Both the position numbers and the translations under genes were made by a program. Of a stretch of DNA of 64,000 nt, positions 15,754-23,524 are shown piece by piece; the first letter of the stretch is position 1; the number at the start of each line of letters is the position of its first letter. Under the pieces are notes generated by a model that searched no databases, had not been told where the DNA came from, and saw only the letters and a program-made list of their open reading frames with translations. This DNA comes from CAYJFX01 sp964370315 (GTDB lineage Bacteria > Spirochaetota > Spirochaetia > Treponematales > Treponemataceae), in NCBI GenBank assembly GCA_964370315.1, contig CAYJIS010000003.1, positions 10,855-74,854 of the forward strand, read 5' to 3'.

Positions 15754-16971
15754 ATGAGCGTATCAATAGCAAACAAATATCAATTTAGTGACATTTTTGG
15801 TGGATCTTCTGTTTTTTCAGATCGTATACCCTTACATTTACTCGATGCAAATGCAACAATAACTGAAAGCGAAGAATATTTAACTTCCCAAATAATAACC
15901 TATTTGGGAAATAAAAGATCTTTATTAGACTTTATTGGTGACAGCCTAGAAATAATACAAAAGAAAACTGGAAAAGAAAAACTTGACATTTTTGACGTAT
16001 TTTCCGGCTCTGGTATAGTTTCTCGATATTTTAAACAATTTGCTTCCTCTTTAATTTCAAATGACTTAGAAACCTATTCAAAAATTATAAATTCATGCTA
16101 TCTGTCAAATGCATCTGAAAGAGATATGGTTCATCTACGAGGATTATTTTGCGAATTAAAAGAAGACTTAGAAATTGCAGAAATGAAAAATGAATGGCAT
16201 TCTGGGTTGATTCGAGAACATTATTCTCCAAAGGATGATAATAATATTCAAATGGACGAAAGGGTGTTTTATACGGTTAGAAATGCGCAGTATCTTGATA
16301 CCGCTAGGAACTTGATTTCAAAATTTCCAGAGCATGTTCAACAGTACTTTATTGCACCACTGTTATCATTAGCTTCAATTCACACAAATACCTCAGGTGT
16401 ATTTAAGGGGTTTTATAAAAACAAAGATACAGGGATTGGACAATTTGGTGGAAAAAACTGTAATGCATTAACAAGAATAAAAGGTGAAATGGAAATACAA
16501 TTTCCAGTATTTAGTAAGTTCGAATGTGAAACTACGGTGTTACAAGGTGATGCTAATAGTATCATTGATAGTGTTAAAGAGGTAGATGTTGCGTACATAG
16601 ATCCTCCTTATAATCAACACCCATATGGCTCTAATTATTTTATGTTGAACATCATAGCTAAAAATGAGAAGCCAAATAATATGAGTCTAATATCTGGTAT
16701 TGATTCACAGTGGAATAGATCTCTATACAATAAGTCTCAACAATTTCCAAAAGTACTTGAAGACCTTGTAGCGAGAATTAAGGCAAAGTTTGTACTTATT
16801 TCGTATAATTCTGAGGGATTTATGAATATAAATGATATGAATTCGATGCTTAGTAAATATGGCAAAGTTACAGTGAATGAGTCTGAATATAATACTTTTA
16901 GAGGCTCGAGAAATTTACAAAATAGAAATAAACATGTAACTGAATTTTTGTTCCTTTTAGAAAAAAAATAA
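15754..16971 (+). CDS. D12-class N6-adenine DNA methyltransferase, stand-alone
   Basis: 405 residues. Uses SAM to methylate adenine in DNA. Seen in D12-class order: YLGNKRSLLDFI (motif X-like), DVFSGSGIVSRYF (motif I, SAM binding, near residue 80), NDLETYS, then the catalytic DPPYNQHPYG (motif IV, around residue 283) and FVLISYNSEGF. The region between motif I and IV is the target-recognition part, here about 190 residues. No restriction endonuclease gene lies nearby, so it is either an orphan methylase with a regulatory or protective role or part of a dispersed system. Recognition sequence unknown. ATG 15754 is preceded by AAGG at short spacing. A strong terminator follows. Confidence 0.88.
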   Translation: MSVSIANKYQFSDIFGGSSVFSDRIPLHLLDANATITESEEYLTSQIITYLGNKRSLLDFIGDSLEIIQKKTGKEKLDIFDVFSGSGIVSRYFKQFASSLISNDLETYSKIINSCYLSNASERDMVHLRGLFCELKEDLEIAEMKNEWHSGLIREHYSPKDDNNIQMDERVFYTVRNAQYLDTARNLISKFPEHVQQYFIAPLLSLASIHTNTSGVFKGFYKNKDTGIGQFGGKNCNALTRIKGEMEIQFPVFSKFECETTVLQGDANSIIDSVKEVDVAYIDPPYNQHPYGSNYFMLNIIAKNEKPNNMSLISGIDSQWNRSLYNKSQQFPKVLEDLVARIKAKFVLISYNSEGFMNINDMNSMLSKYGKVTVNESEYNTFRGSRNLQNRNKHVTEFLFLLEKK

Positions 16972-16978
16972 GAGTTTT

Positions 16979-17007
16979 GAGCGGCCTAAAACGCCGCTCT
17001 TTTTTTT
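16979..17007 (+). terminator. terminator after the DNA methyltransferase gene
   Basis: GAGCGGC (16979-16985) / GCCGCTC (16993-16999), loop CTAAAAC, followed by eight T. Confidence 0.9.
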
Positions 17008-17019
17008 GCCTATATGCTT

Positions 17020-17048
17020 TTGACTCTTTTATTAATTTTTGCTATAAT
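17020..17048 (+). promoter_or_regulatory. promoter of dapL-pdxS-pdxT
   Basis: TTGACT (17020-17025), 17 bases, perfect TATAAT (17043-17048) with TGC immediately before it. Confidence 0.75.
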
Positions 17049-17080
17049 TATTAAACATAATTAAAGTATTGGAGTCACAC

Positions 17081-18310
17081 ATGATAAAAAGAAATGATGG
17101 TTTAAAAAATATTTCTGCGGGCTACCTTTTTCCTGAAATTGCAAAAAGAAGAAGAGAGTTTGCATCAAAAAATCCTGATGCAGATATTATTAGTTTAGGT
17201 ATTGGAAATACAACCGAACCAATTACACCGTACATAAAAAAATCAATGATCGAGTATGTAGAAGCACTTGGTACAAGAGAAGGTTATTCTGGTTATGGTG
17301 ATGAACAGGGTAATAGTGCATTACGAGAAAAAATTGCAAAGGTGTTTTATCCTGGCATGGTTGAAGTAGATGAAGTTTTTATCTCAGATGGAGCTAAATG
17401 TGATATTGGTCGTATTCAAGCTCTTTTTGGTAAAGATGTACATGTTGCTGTACAAGATCCTGCATATCCAGTATACGTGGATGGTTCTGTTTTAATTGGT
17501 GCTGCTGGTGCAAAGGGTGAAGGTAATGATGAATACGAAGGCATTGTATATATGCCCTGTACAGAAGATAACGGCTTTTTTCCTGACCTTTCAGTTGTAA
17601 AAGAAAACTCACTTATATATTTTTGTTCTCCAAATAATCCAACAGGAGCGAGTTCTACAAAAGATGAATTGCAAAAATTAGTTAAATTTGCAAAAGAAAA
17701 AGGCTGTATTATTATTTATGATGCAGCATACTTTGCATTCATTAAAGAAGAGGGTGTGCCGAAAACAATCTTTGAAATTGATGGTGCAAAAGATTGCGCT
17801 ATTGAAATTAACTCCTTTTCAAAACCAATTGGATTTACTGGGGTGCGACTCGGTTGGTCTGTTGTACCTAAAAACTTAAAATATGCAGATGGTACGCCAA
17901 TTATTAATGATTGGAATCGTATCATGACAACTATTTTTAATGGGGCTTCTAACATTGCTCAAGCGGGAGGTTTAGCTGCTCTTTGCGATGAAGGACTAAA
18001 GGAAATGAATGGGTTAGTTGAATACTATCTTGAAAATGCACGACTTATTAAAGAAGCCCTTTTACAACCAAATTTTGAAAAATTAGGAATTAAAATTTTT
18101 GGTGATGGGAACTCTCCATATTTATGGGTACAATTTCCTGGAAAAAAAAGTTGGGAAGTGTTTGATGAAATCTTACATCAATGCCATATAGTTACCACTC
18201 CTGGAGTTGGTTTTGGGCCTGCAGGAGAAAGTTTTATTCGCTTTAGTTCATTTGGGCATAGAGAATCAGTTGTAAAGGCTTGTGAGAGGCTTGCAAAATT
18301 TGAATTATAA
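17081..18310 (+). CDS. dapL: LL-diaminopimelate aminotransferase
   Basis: 409 residues from ATG 17081, six bases after TTGGAG; the open frame's earlier TTG is that Shine-Dalgarno itself. DapL converts tetrahydrodipicolinate directly to LL-diaminopimelate, a PLP enzyme of the lysine/peptidoglycan pathway found in spirochaetes, chlamydiae, plants and others. Seen: the DapL start NISAGYLFPEIAKRRREF, GIGNTTEPI, YSGYGDEQG, FISDGAKCDIGR, CSPNNPTGA, and the PLP lysine in EINSFSKPIGFTGVRLGW. Distinguished from general aspartate aminotransferases by these segments. It heads a unit with pdxS, 21 bases downstream, which makes the PLP cofactor. Confidence 0.94.
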   Translation: MIKRNDGLKNISAGYLFPEIAKRRREFASKNPDADIISLGIGNTTEPITPYIKKSMIEYVEALGTREGYSGYGDEQGNSALREKIAKVFYPGMVEVDEVFISDGAKCDIGRIQALFGKDVHVAVQDPAYPVYVDGSVLIGAAGAKGEGNDEYEGIVYMPCTEDNGFFPDLSVVKENSLIYFCSPNNPTGASSTKDELQKLVKFAKEKGCIIIYDAAYFAFIKEEGVPKTIFEIDGAKDCAIEINSFSKPIGFTGVRLGWSVVPKNLKYADGTPIINDWNRIMTTIFNGASNIAQAGGLAALCDEGLKEMNGLVEYYLENARLIKEALLQPNFEKLGIKIFGDGNSPYLWVQFPGKKSWEVFDEILHQCHIVTTPGVGFGPAGESFIRFSSFGHRESVVKACERLAKFEL

Positions 18311-18331
18311 AAAGTATGAAGGAATATGTGT

Positions 18332-19207
18332 ATGGATACAAAACAATTTGAATTAAATAAACAACTTGCTCAAATGCTTAAAGGTGGCGTAATTATGGAC
18401 GTTATGAATGCAGAGCAAGCAAAAATTGCACAGGATGCAGGTGCATGTGCCGTTATGGCTTTAGAAAGAATACCCGCTGATATTCGAGCTGCAGGTGGAG
18501 TTTCAAGAATGAGCGACCCAAAGCTTATTAAAGAAATTCAAAATGCAGTAACAATTCCAATTATGGCAAAATGTCGTATTGGACACTTTGTTGAGGCTCA
18601 AATTTTACAAGCACTTGAAATTGACTATATTGATGAAAGTGAAGTACTAACTCCAGCAGATGAGATTTATCATATAAATAAGGCCGATTTTGATGTTCCC
18701 TTTGTGTGTGGCGCAAAGGATCTTGGCGAAGCGCTTAGGCGAATAAATGAAGGCGCTGCTATGATTAGAACAAAGGGTGAGCCTGGCACGGGTGATGTTG
18801 TACAAGCGGTAACACATATGAGAATGATGCAGAGGGAAATAAGAAAAATTACTGCTCTTTCAAAAGATGAGCTTTATAACACTGCGAAAGATCTTCAAGT
18901 ACCGTATGATCTTGTGATGTATGTACACGAAAACGGAAAACTTCCTGTTGTAAACTTTGCAGCTGGTGGGGTGGCAACTCCTGCAGATGCTGCTCTTATG
19001 ATGCAATTGGGAGCAGAAGGTGTGTTTGTTGGTTCTGGCATTTTTAAAAGTGGAAATCCACAAAAAAGAGCAAATGCAATTGTAAAAGCCGTTACAAACT
19101 TTAATGACCCTAAAATATTGGCAGAAATTTCTGAAGACCTTGGTGAAGCAATGGTTGGAATTAATGCTAGTGAGATTCAACTTTTAATGGCTGAGCGCGG
19201 AAAATAA
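18332..19207 (+). CDS. pdxS: pyridoxal 5'-phosphate synthase subunit PdxS
   Basis: 291 residues from ATG 18332; the ATG at 18326 is only two bases from the AAGGA, so the second, eight bases away, is preferred. PdxS is the synthase of the DXP-independent vitamin B6 route, making PLP from ribose 5-phosphate, glyceraldehyde 3-phosphate and ammonia in a dodecamer. Seen: KGGVIMDVMNAEQAKIA, ALERIPADIRAAGGVSRM (containing the active lysine-partner Asp and Arg), MAKCRIGHFVEAQ and FAAGGVATPADAALMMQLG, with a catalytic Lys in both MAK and RTKGEPGTG. Its stop overlaps the pdxT start by one base. Confidence 0.97.
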   Translation: MDTKQFELNKQLAQMLKGGVIMDVMNAEQAKIAQDAGACAVMALERIPADIRAAGGVSRMSDPKLIKEIQNAVTIPIMAKCRIGHFVEAQILQALEIDYIDESEVLTPADEIYHINKADFDVPFVCGAKDLGEALRRINEGAAMIRTKGEPGTGDVVQAVTHMRMMQREIRKITALSKDELYNTAKDLQVPYDLVMYVHENGKLPVVNFAAGGVATPADAALMMQLGAEGVFVGSGIFKSGNPQKRANAIVKAVTNFNDPKILAEISEDLGEAMVGINASEIQLLMAERGK

Positions 19208-19767
19208 TGACTTGCGCAGTTTTAGCCGTTCAAGGTGCTTTTATTGAGCATGTACACATGCTCAATACTTTAAAAGTAGATACTTTCGAAATTAGAAAAC
19301 TCATCGACCTGGATAAAAAATTTGATGCGCTTATTTTACCAGGAGGGGAAAGTACTGTAATGGGAAAACTTCTTCATGAGCTTGAGCTTTTTAATCCTCT
19401 TAAAAATTTAATAGAAAACGGACTGCCTGTTTTTGGAACCTGCGCCGGCATGATTCTTCTTGCAAACAAGCTCCATAACGATAAAACCGTTCATTTTGGT
19501 GTAATGGATATTGAGGTAAAACGAAATGCATACGGTCGCCAACTTGCAAGTTTTAATACGGAAAGCAATTTTGCGAATATAATGGTTGAAATGCCCTTTA
19601 TACGTGCCCCTTATATAGTTCATGCAGGAAACGATGTAGAAATACTTTCGGTTGTTAATGATAAAATTGTAGCAGGGCGGCAAGGAAACAAGTTAGTAAC
19701 AGCTTTTCATCCTGAAGTAACAAAAGACACAAGCGTGCATAAATACTTTTTAGATATGATTGGGTAA
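19207..19767 (+). CDS. pdxT: pyridoxal 5'-phosphate synthase glutaminase subunit PdxT
   Basis: 186 residues. Supplies ammonia from glutamine to PdxS. Class I glutamine amidotransferase triad seen: Cys in FGTCAGMI (about residue 79), and His and Glu in TAFHPEVT near the C-terminus; LPGGESTVMGKLL forms the oxyanion side. ATG 19207 shares its A with the pdxS stop (TAATG), a tight translational coupling that fits the 1:1 subunit need. Normal length for the family. Confidence 0.97.
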   Translation: MTCAVLAVQGAFIEHVHMLNTLKVDTFEIRKLIDLDKKFDALILPGGESTVMGKLLHELELFNPLKNLIENGLPVFGTCAGMILLANKLHNDKTVHFGVMDIEVKRNAYGRQLASFNTESNFANIMVEMPFIRAPYIVHAGNDVEILSVVNDKIVAGRQGNKLVTAFHPEVTKDTSVHKYFLDMIG

Positions 19768-19777
19768 AATATTTATC

Positions 19778-19806
19778 TTGATTTTTATTTTATTCTCATG
19801 TACTAT
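19778..19806 (+). promoter_or_regulatory. promoter of pdxK
   Basis: TTGATT (19778-19783), 17 bases, TACTAT (19801-19806), followed by GAGGA before the start. Confidence 0.55.
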
Positions 19807-19834
19807 TAATATATTAACTATTTATTGAGGAATA

Positions 19835-20659
19835 ATGATGATTAAAGTTGCAACAATAGCAGGCTCTGATGCTTCTGGTGGAGCAGGTTTAGAAGCCGAT
19901 TTAAAAACATTTGAAGAATATGGCCTGTATGGAATGACAGCTGTAACACTTATTGCTACTATGGATCCTGATAATAACTGGGCTCACGGCGTTTTCCCTA
20001 TAGATGAAAATACTTTGAGAGAACAGCTTAAAACAATTTTTAAAGGTGTTGGTGTTGAAGCGTGTAAAACTGGAATGCTCGGAACCGATTATGCGGTTGA
20101 ACTAGCAAGAGAGTTTGTTACTGATTATAATGTAAAAAAATATGTCCTAGATCCAGTAATGGTATGTAAAGGTGCAGATGAAGCATTAAATCCTGGCTTA
20201 AATGAAGCAGTTATTAGTAAATTACTACCATTGTGTGAAATTGCTACACCGAATCTTTTTGAAGCAGGACAAATTGCTGGTATGGCGTCTCCAAAAAGCT
20301 TGTCAGAAATGGAAGAAGCTGCGAGAATTATATATTCAAAGGGTGCTAAAAATGTATTTATTAAGGGTGGATCGAAGTTAGCAAAAGTAGAAGGTCTTTC
20401 CTCTTCTATAGATGTTTTCTTTGATGGGAACACAATGGAACGAATTGAAGCGCCAGTAATTGACACCGAATGGACACATGGCGCTGGTTGTACAACCGCT
20501 GCAGCCATTGCTTCAGGATTAGCAAAAGGACTTTCTGTAAAAGAAGCAGTGCATTTAGCTAAAAAGTTTATTACTGCTAGCCTATCAGCTTCTTTTGCAT
20601 TAAATAAATGGGTTGGTCCTGGAAACCCTAGTGCCTGGAGAAAAGAAGTTTTCGGGTAA
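19835..20659 (+). CDS. pdxK: pyridoxal/pyridoxine kinase, ThiD-like type
   Basis: 274 residues; two adjacent in-frame ATGs (19835, 19838), both near GAGGA. Ribokinase-like fold with AGSDASGGAGLEADLKTF at the N-terminus, CKTGMLGT, DPVMVCKG and the C-terminal anion hole/catalytic HGAGCTTAAAIAS. This family holds both HMP-phosphate kinase ThiD and the Bacillus-type pyridoxine kinase PdxK; the segment MDPDNNWAHGVFPID closely follows the Bacillus PdxK pattern, and the gene lies directly after pdxST, so PdxK (B6 salvage) is the better call. A ThiD role is not excluded. Own promoter; long terminator downstream. Confidence 0.85.
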   Translation: MMIKVATIAGSDASGGAGLEADLKTFEEYGLYGMTAVTLIATMDPDNNWAHGVFPIDENTLREQLKTIFKGVGVEACKTGMLGTDYAVELAREFVTDYNVKKYVLDPVMVCKGADEALNPGLNEAVISKLLPLCEIATPNLFEAGQIAGMASPKSLSEMEEAARIIYSKGAKNVFIKGGSKLAKVEGLSSSIDVFFDGNTMERIEAPVIDTEWTHGAGCTTAAAIASGLAKGLSVKEAVHLAKKFITASLSASFALNKWVGPGNPSAWRKEVFG

Positions 20660-20714
20660 TTGTTAGCTTTAAAGGTAAGAAAATGTAAACTGTGTTAGTA
20701 CTTACAGTATAGAT

Positions 20715-20771
20715 AAAAAGGGGCTGTCTTGTAGTTCTAGAAAAATAGAGCAAGAAAGACAGCCCCTTTTT
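20715..20771 (+). terminator. long intrinsic terminator after pdxK
   Basis: Arms AAAAAGGGGCTGTCTT (20715-20730) and AAGACAGCCCCTTTTT (20756-20771) pair over 16 bp, with an inner 6-bp helix GTTCTA/TAGAGC. T-rich tail follows. Confidence 0.9.
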
Positions 20772-20815
20772 ATTTTTTTCACTTATAGATTACTATAATT
20801 AAACAAAAAAAGCAC

Positions 20816-20844
20816 TTGACAACTTTTGATTTATAAGATACTAT
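20816..20844 (+). promoter_or_regulatory. promoter of trpB
   Basis: TTGACA (20816-20821), 17 bases, TACTAT (20839-20844). The -10 and the start site lie inside a large palindromic operator. Confidence 0.75.
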
Positions 20845-20880
20845 TAATAGAAACGTTACTATAAATAGTATCTTATAAAT
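20829..20880 (+). promoter_or_regulatory. large palindromic operator over the trpB promoter
   Basis: A perfect 16-bp inverted repeat (ATTTATAAGATACTAT, 20829-20844; ATAGTATCTTATAAAT, 20865-20880) separated by 20 bases. Inside are two shorter palindromes, CTATTAATAG (20841-20850) and TACTAT-AA-ATAGTA (20857-20870), centres 18 bp apart. The left arm lies upstream of the predicted transcript start, so the repeat must act on DNA rather than as an RNA hairpin. The tandem small palindromes look like two dimer sites for a repressor; the TrpR family is a candidate by analogy only. Confidence 0.6.
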
Positions 20881-20911
20881 GTAAACTAAATAATTATTGA
20901 GAGGTAAAACA

Positions 20912-22111
20912 ATGCAAGATTATTTTAAAGAATTCCCAGCAAACGATGGTTTTTTTGGAGAGTATGGTGGCTCTTTTATCCCACCACAATTACAGTCAGA
21001 AATGGAACGAATTACTGATGCATATTTTTCAATTAGTAAATCACATGAATTTATTTCAGAACTACGTAGTATTAGAAAGCACTTTCAAGGTCGACCCACA
21101 CCTGTTTACTTTTGTAAAAATCTTTCTAATCAAACAGGTGGACGCATATATTTAAAGCGTGAAGACTTAAATCATACCGGAGCACACAAGCTCAATCACT
21201 GTATGGGAGAGGGTCTTTTAGCACGTTATCTTGGTAAAAAGAAGTTAATTGCGGAAACAGGAGCAGGACAGCATGGTGTAGCGCTTGCAACAGCTGCTGC
21301 ATATTTTGGACTAGAGTGCGAAATACATATGGGTGAAGTAGATATTGCTAAAGAACATCCAAATGTTGTTCGCATGAAGCTACTTGGTGCAAAGGTTGTT
21401 CCAGTAAGTCATGGGCTTAAAACTCTTAAAGAAGCGGTTGACTCTGCTTTTGAAGCATATTTAAAAGATCCCGTAAGTACAATTTATTGTATTGGTAGCG
21501 TTGTAGGTCCACACCCATTTCCTATGATGGTTAGAGACTTTCAAAGGGTTATTGGGATAGAATCTCGAGAACAATTTTTAGAAATGACCGGTGAACTTCC
21601 TGACACAGTCACAGCTTGTGTTGGTGGTGGTTCTAATGCTATGGGTATCTTTTCCGGCTTTATTGCTGATGAAGGAGTTAAACTTGTTGGAGTAGAACCA
21701 AGTGGTCGTTCACTTAAAATTGGAGATCATGCGGCAAGTCTTTCGTATGGTACGCCTGGGGTACTTCACGGATTTAAGAGCTATCTTTTACAAGATGAAA
21801 AAGGCGAAGCACTCCCTGTGTATTCGATAGCTTCAGGTCTTGATTATCCTGGTAGTGGGCCAGAACACTGCATGCTTAAAGATACTGGTCGCATACAATA
21901 TGAAACAGCAAGTGATAAAGATTGCCTCGATGCCTTTTATACCCTTTGTAGAAAAGAAGGAATTATTCCTGCACTAGAAAGCTCTCATGCCGTTGCATAT
22001 GCAATGCGCTATGCACAAGATAATCCAAGAAAATCAATCTTAGTGAATCTTTCTGGTCGTGGTGATAAAGATATAGACTTTGTTGTGGATAATTACGGAA
22101 CAGGAGAATAA
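20912..22111 (+). CDS. trpB: tryptophan synthase beta chain, stand-alone
   Basis: 399 residues from ATG 20912 after GAGAGG. TrpB is a PLP enzyme joining indole and serine to give tryptophan. Seen: the PLP lysine in HTGAHKLNHC, GAGQHGVALA, the conserved Glu that follows ETGAGQ, GSVVGPHPFPMMVRDF, GGGSNAMG for phosphate binding, and ESSHAVAYA near the end. Length and motifs fit the TrpB1-like form. No trpA or other trp gene is adjacent; it is a monocistronic unit between terminators with a large operator, which suggests tryptophan production from scavenged indole, under repressor control. Absence of trpA elsewhere cannot be judged from this window. Confidence 0.95.
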   Translation: MQDYFKEFPANDGFFGEYGGSFIPPQLQSEMERITDAYFSISKSHEFISELRSIRKHFQGRPTPVYFCKNLSNQTGGRIYLKREDLNHTGAHKLNHCMGEGLLARYLGKKKLIAETGAGQHGVALATAAAYFGLECEIHMGEVDIAKEHPNVVRMKLLGAKVVPVSHGLKTLKEAVDSAFEAYLKDPVSTIYCIGSVVGPHPFPMMVRDFQRVIGIESREQFLEMTGELPDTVTACVGGGSNAMGIFSGFIADEGVKLVGVEPSGRSLKIGDHAASLSYGTPGVLHGFKSYLLQDEKGEALPVYSIASGLDYPGSGPEHCMLKDTGRIQYETASDKDCLDAFYTLCRKEGIIPALESSHAVAYAMRYAQDNPRKSILVNLSGRGDKDIDFVVDNYGTGE

Positions 22112-22113
22112 GC

Positions 22114-22151
22114 AATAAAAATCGTTTGCTTTTATGCAAACGATTTTTATT
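22114..22151 (+). terminator. terminator after trpB
   Basis: Perfect 16-bp stem AATAAAAATCGTTTGC (22114-22129) / GCAAACGATTTTTATT (22136-22151), loop TTTTAT. Confidence 0.9.
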
Positions 22152-22175
22152 AATATAGGCAAGCACTATCTTATC

Positions 22176-22204
22176 TTGATTTTTTTATCTAATTCAGATA
22201 TTAT
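22176..22204 (+). promoter_or_regulatory. promoter of the malic enzyme gene
   Basis: TTGATT (22176-22181), 17 bases, TATTAT (22199-22204). Confidence 0.6.
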
Positions 22205-22239
22205 TCATTATATACATTATATTAAATGAGGTACCTATC

Positions 22240-23415
22240 GTGAATTACGCTGCAGAATCATTAAAAAGACATAGAGAATGGAAGGGAAAGATTGAAGTAA
22301 ATGTTACTGTTCCTGTTAAAACAAAAGAAGATTTATCGCTTGCCTATACTCCAGGGGTAGCACAGCCTTGTTTAGAAATAGAAAAAGATATTAATGAAAG
22401 TTACAATTTAACTGCACGTGCTAATATGTGTCTTGTAGTAAGCGACGGAACTGCTGTTTTGGGACTTGGAGACATTGGACCGGAGGCATCGATGCCTGTT
22501 ATGGAAGGTAAGTGTGTGCTTTTTAAAGCCTTTGGTGGGGTTGATGCTTTTCCAATGTGCTTAAAGACGAAAGAAGTTGATGAAATAGTAAACATTATCT
22601 ATGCTATTTCTGGAAGCTTTGGAGGGGTAAACTTAGAAGACATCTCTGCTCCTCGTTGTTTTGAAATAGAAAAAAAATTAAAAGAAAAATGTGATATTCC
22701 TATTTTTCACGATGATCAACATGGAACAGCTGTTGTCACTGTTGCAGGACTTTTAAATGCATTAAAAGTTGTTGGTAAGAATAAAGAAGACGTAAAAATT
22801 GTTGTAAATGGGGCAGGGGCAGCAGGCATAGCAAATACTAAACTATTACTAGCGTGTGGTTTTAAACATATCATACTTGCTGACAGAACAGGTGCTGTGT
22901 ATCAAGGTCGAAAAGATGGAATGAATGCTATTAAGGATGAGATTGCACTCGTTACAAACCTTGATAAGAAAACAGGAAACCTTGCAGAAATCCTTAAGGG
23001 AACTGATGTGTTTATTGGGGTAAGTGCTCCTGGTACGGTTACATCTGAAATGGTTAAGACTATGAATACCGATGCGATTATTTTTGCTTGTGCAAATCCA
23101 ACCCCAGAAATTTTTCCAGATGAAGCAAAAGCTGGTGGAGCAGCAGTTATAGCAACAGGTAGAAGTGATTTTCCTAATCAAATAAATAACGTTTTAGCAT
23201 TTCCTGGAATTTTTCGCGGTACATTCGATGTACGAGCAAGTGATATAAACGATGACATGAAGGTTGCCGCTGCTATGGCCATAGCAAAGCTTGTTACCGA
23301 TTCCGAGTTAACTGCCGATTATATTGTTCCTGCAGCCTTTGATGAAAGAGTTGGAAGTGCCGTTGCAAGTGCAGTAGCAGAAGCTGCCAGAAAGTCTGGA
23401 GTAGCAAGAATATAG
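22240..23415 (+). CDS. malic enzyme, short NAD(P)-dependent form
   Basis: 391 residues from GTG 22240, eight bases after GAGG. Decarboxylates malate to pyruvate with NAD(P)+ reduction. Seen: LAYTPGVAQPCLEI with the catalytic Tyr, DGTAVLGLGDIGP, the catalytic Lys in CVLFKAFGGVDAFP, metal ligands in NLEDISAPRCFEIE and FHDDQHGTA, the Rossmann GAGAAGIANTKLLL, and FACANPTPEI. This is the compact (about 400-residue) bacterial type without the phosphotransacetylase-like tail. Cofactor preference is not clear by eye. It stands alone with its own promoter. Confidence 0.93.
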   Translation: MNYAAESLKRHREWKGKIEVNVTVPVKTKEDLSLAYTPGVAQPCLEIEKDINESYNLTARANMCLVVSDGTAVLGLGDIGPEASMPVMEGKCVLFKAFGGVDAFPMCLKTKEVDEIVNIIYAISGSFGGVNLEDISAPRCFEIEKKLKEKCDIPIFHDDQHGTAVVTVAGLLNALKVVGKNKEDVKIVVNGAGAAGIANTKLLLACGFKHIILADRTGAVYQGRKDGMNAIKDEIALVTNLDKKTGNLAEILKGTDVFIGVSAPGTVTSEMVKTMNTDAIIFACANPTPEIFPDEAKAGGAAVIATGRSDFPNQINNVLAFPGIFRGTFDVRASDINDDMKVAAAMAIAKLVTDSELTADYIVPAAFDERVGSAVASAVAEAARKSGVARI

Positions 23416-23428
23416 GGCCTTTTTTTAC

Positions 23429-23457
23429 TTGTTTAATATTTAAATACAGTGTATAAT
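23429..23457 (+). promoter_or_regulatory. promoter of argH
   Basis: TTGTTT (23429-23434), 17 bases, perfect TATAAT (23452-23457). Confidence 0.55.
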
Positions 23458-23479
23458 ATGTATAAGTACATAATTAAAT

Positions 23480-23500
23480 CAATACAATAATTTTGTATTG
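23480..23500 (+). promoter_or_regulatory. 8-bp palindrome in the argH leader
   Basis: CAATACAA (23480-23487) and TTGTATTG (23493-23500) around TAATT, lying between the promoter and the argH start. It could be an operator or a small leader hairpin; it does not clearly match an ArgR box. Confidence 0.35.
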
Positions 23501-23524
23501 TTAGCAATAGGAAAAACATTTACA

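Noticed and set aside
18860..19180. 106-residue ORF antisense to pdxS.
   Set aside because: Shadow frame of a clear gene; no independent support.
20845..20911. A Trp leader peptide before trpB.
   Set aside because: No Trp codons or small ORF lie between the predicted start and trpB, and the repeat's left arm is untranscribed.
22849..23181. 110-residue ORF antisense to the malic enzyme gene.
   Set aside because: Cys/Ser-rich composition typical of a shadow frame; no promoter or ribosome site.
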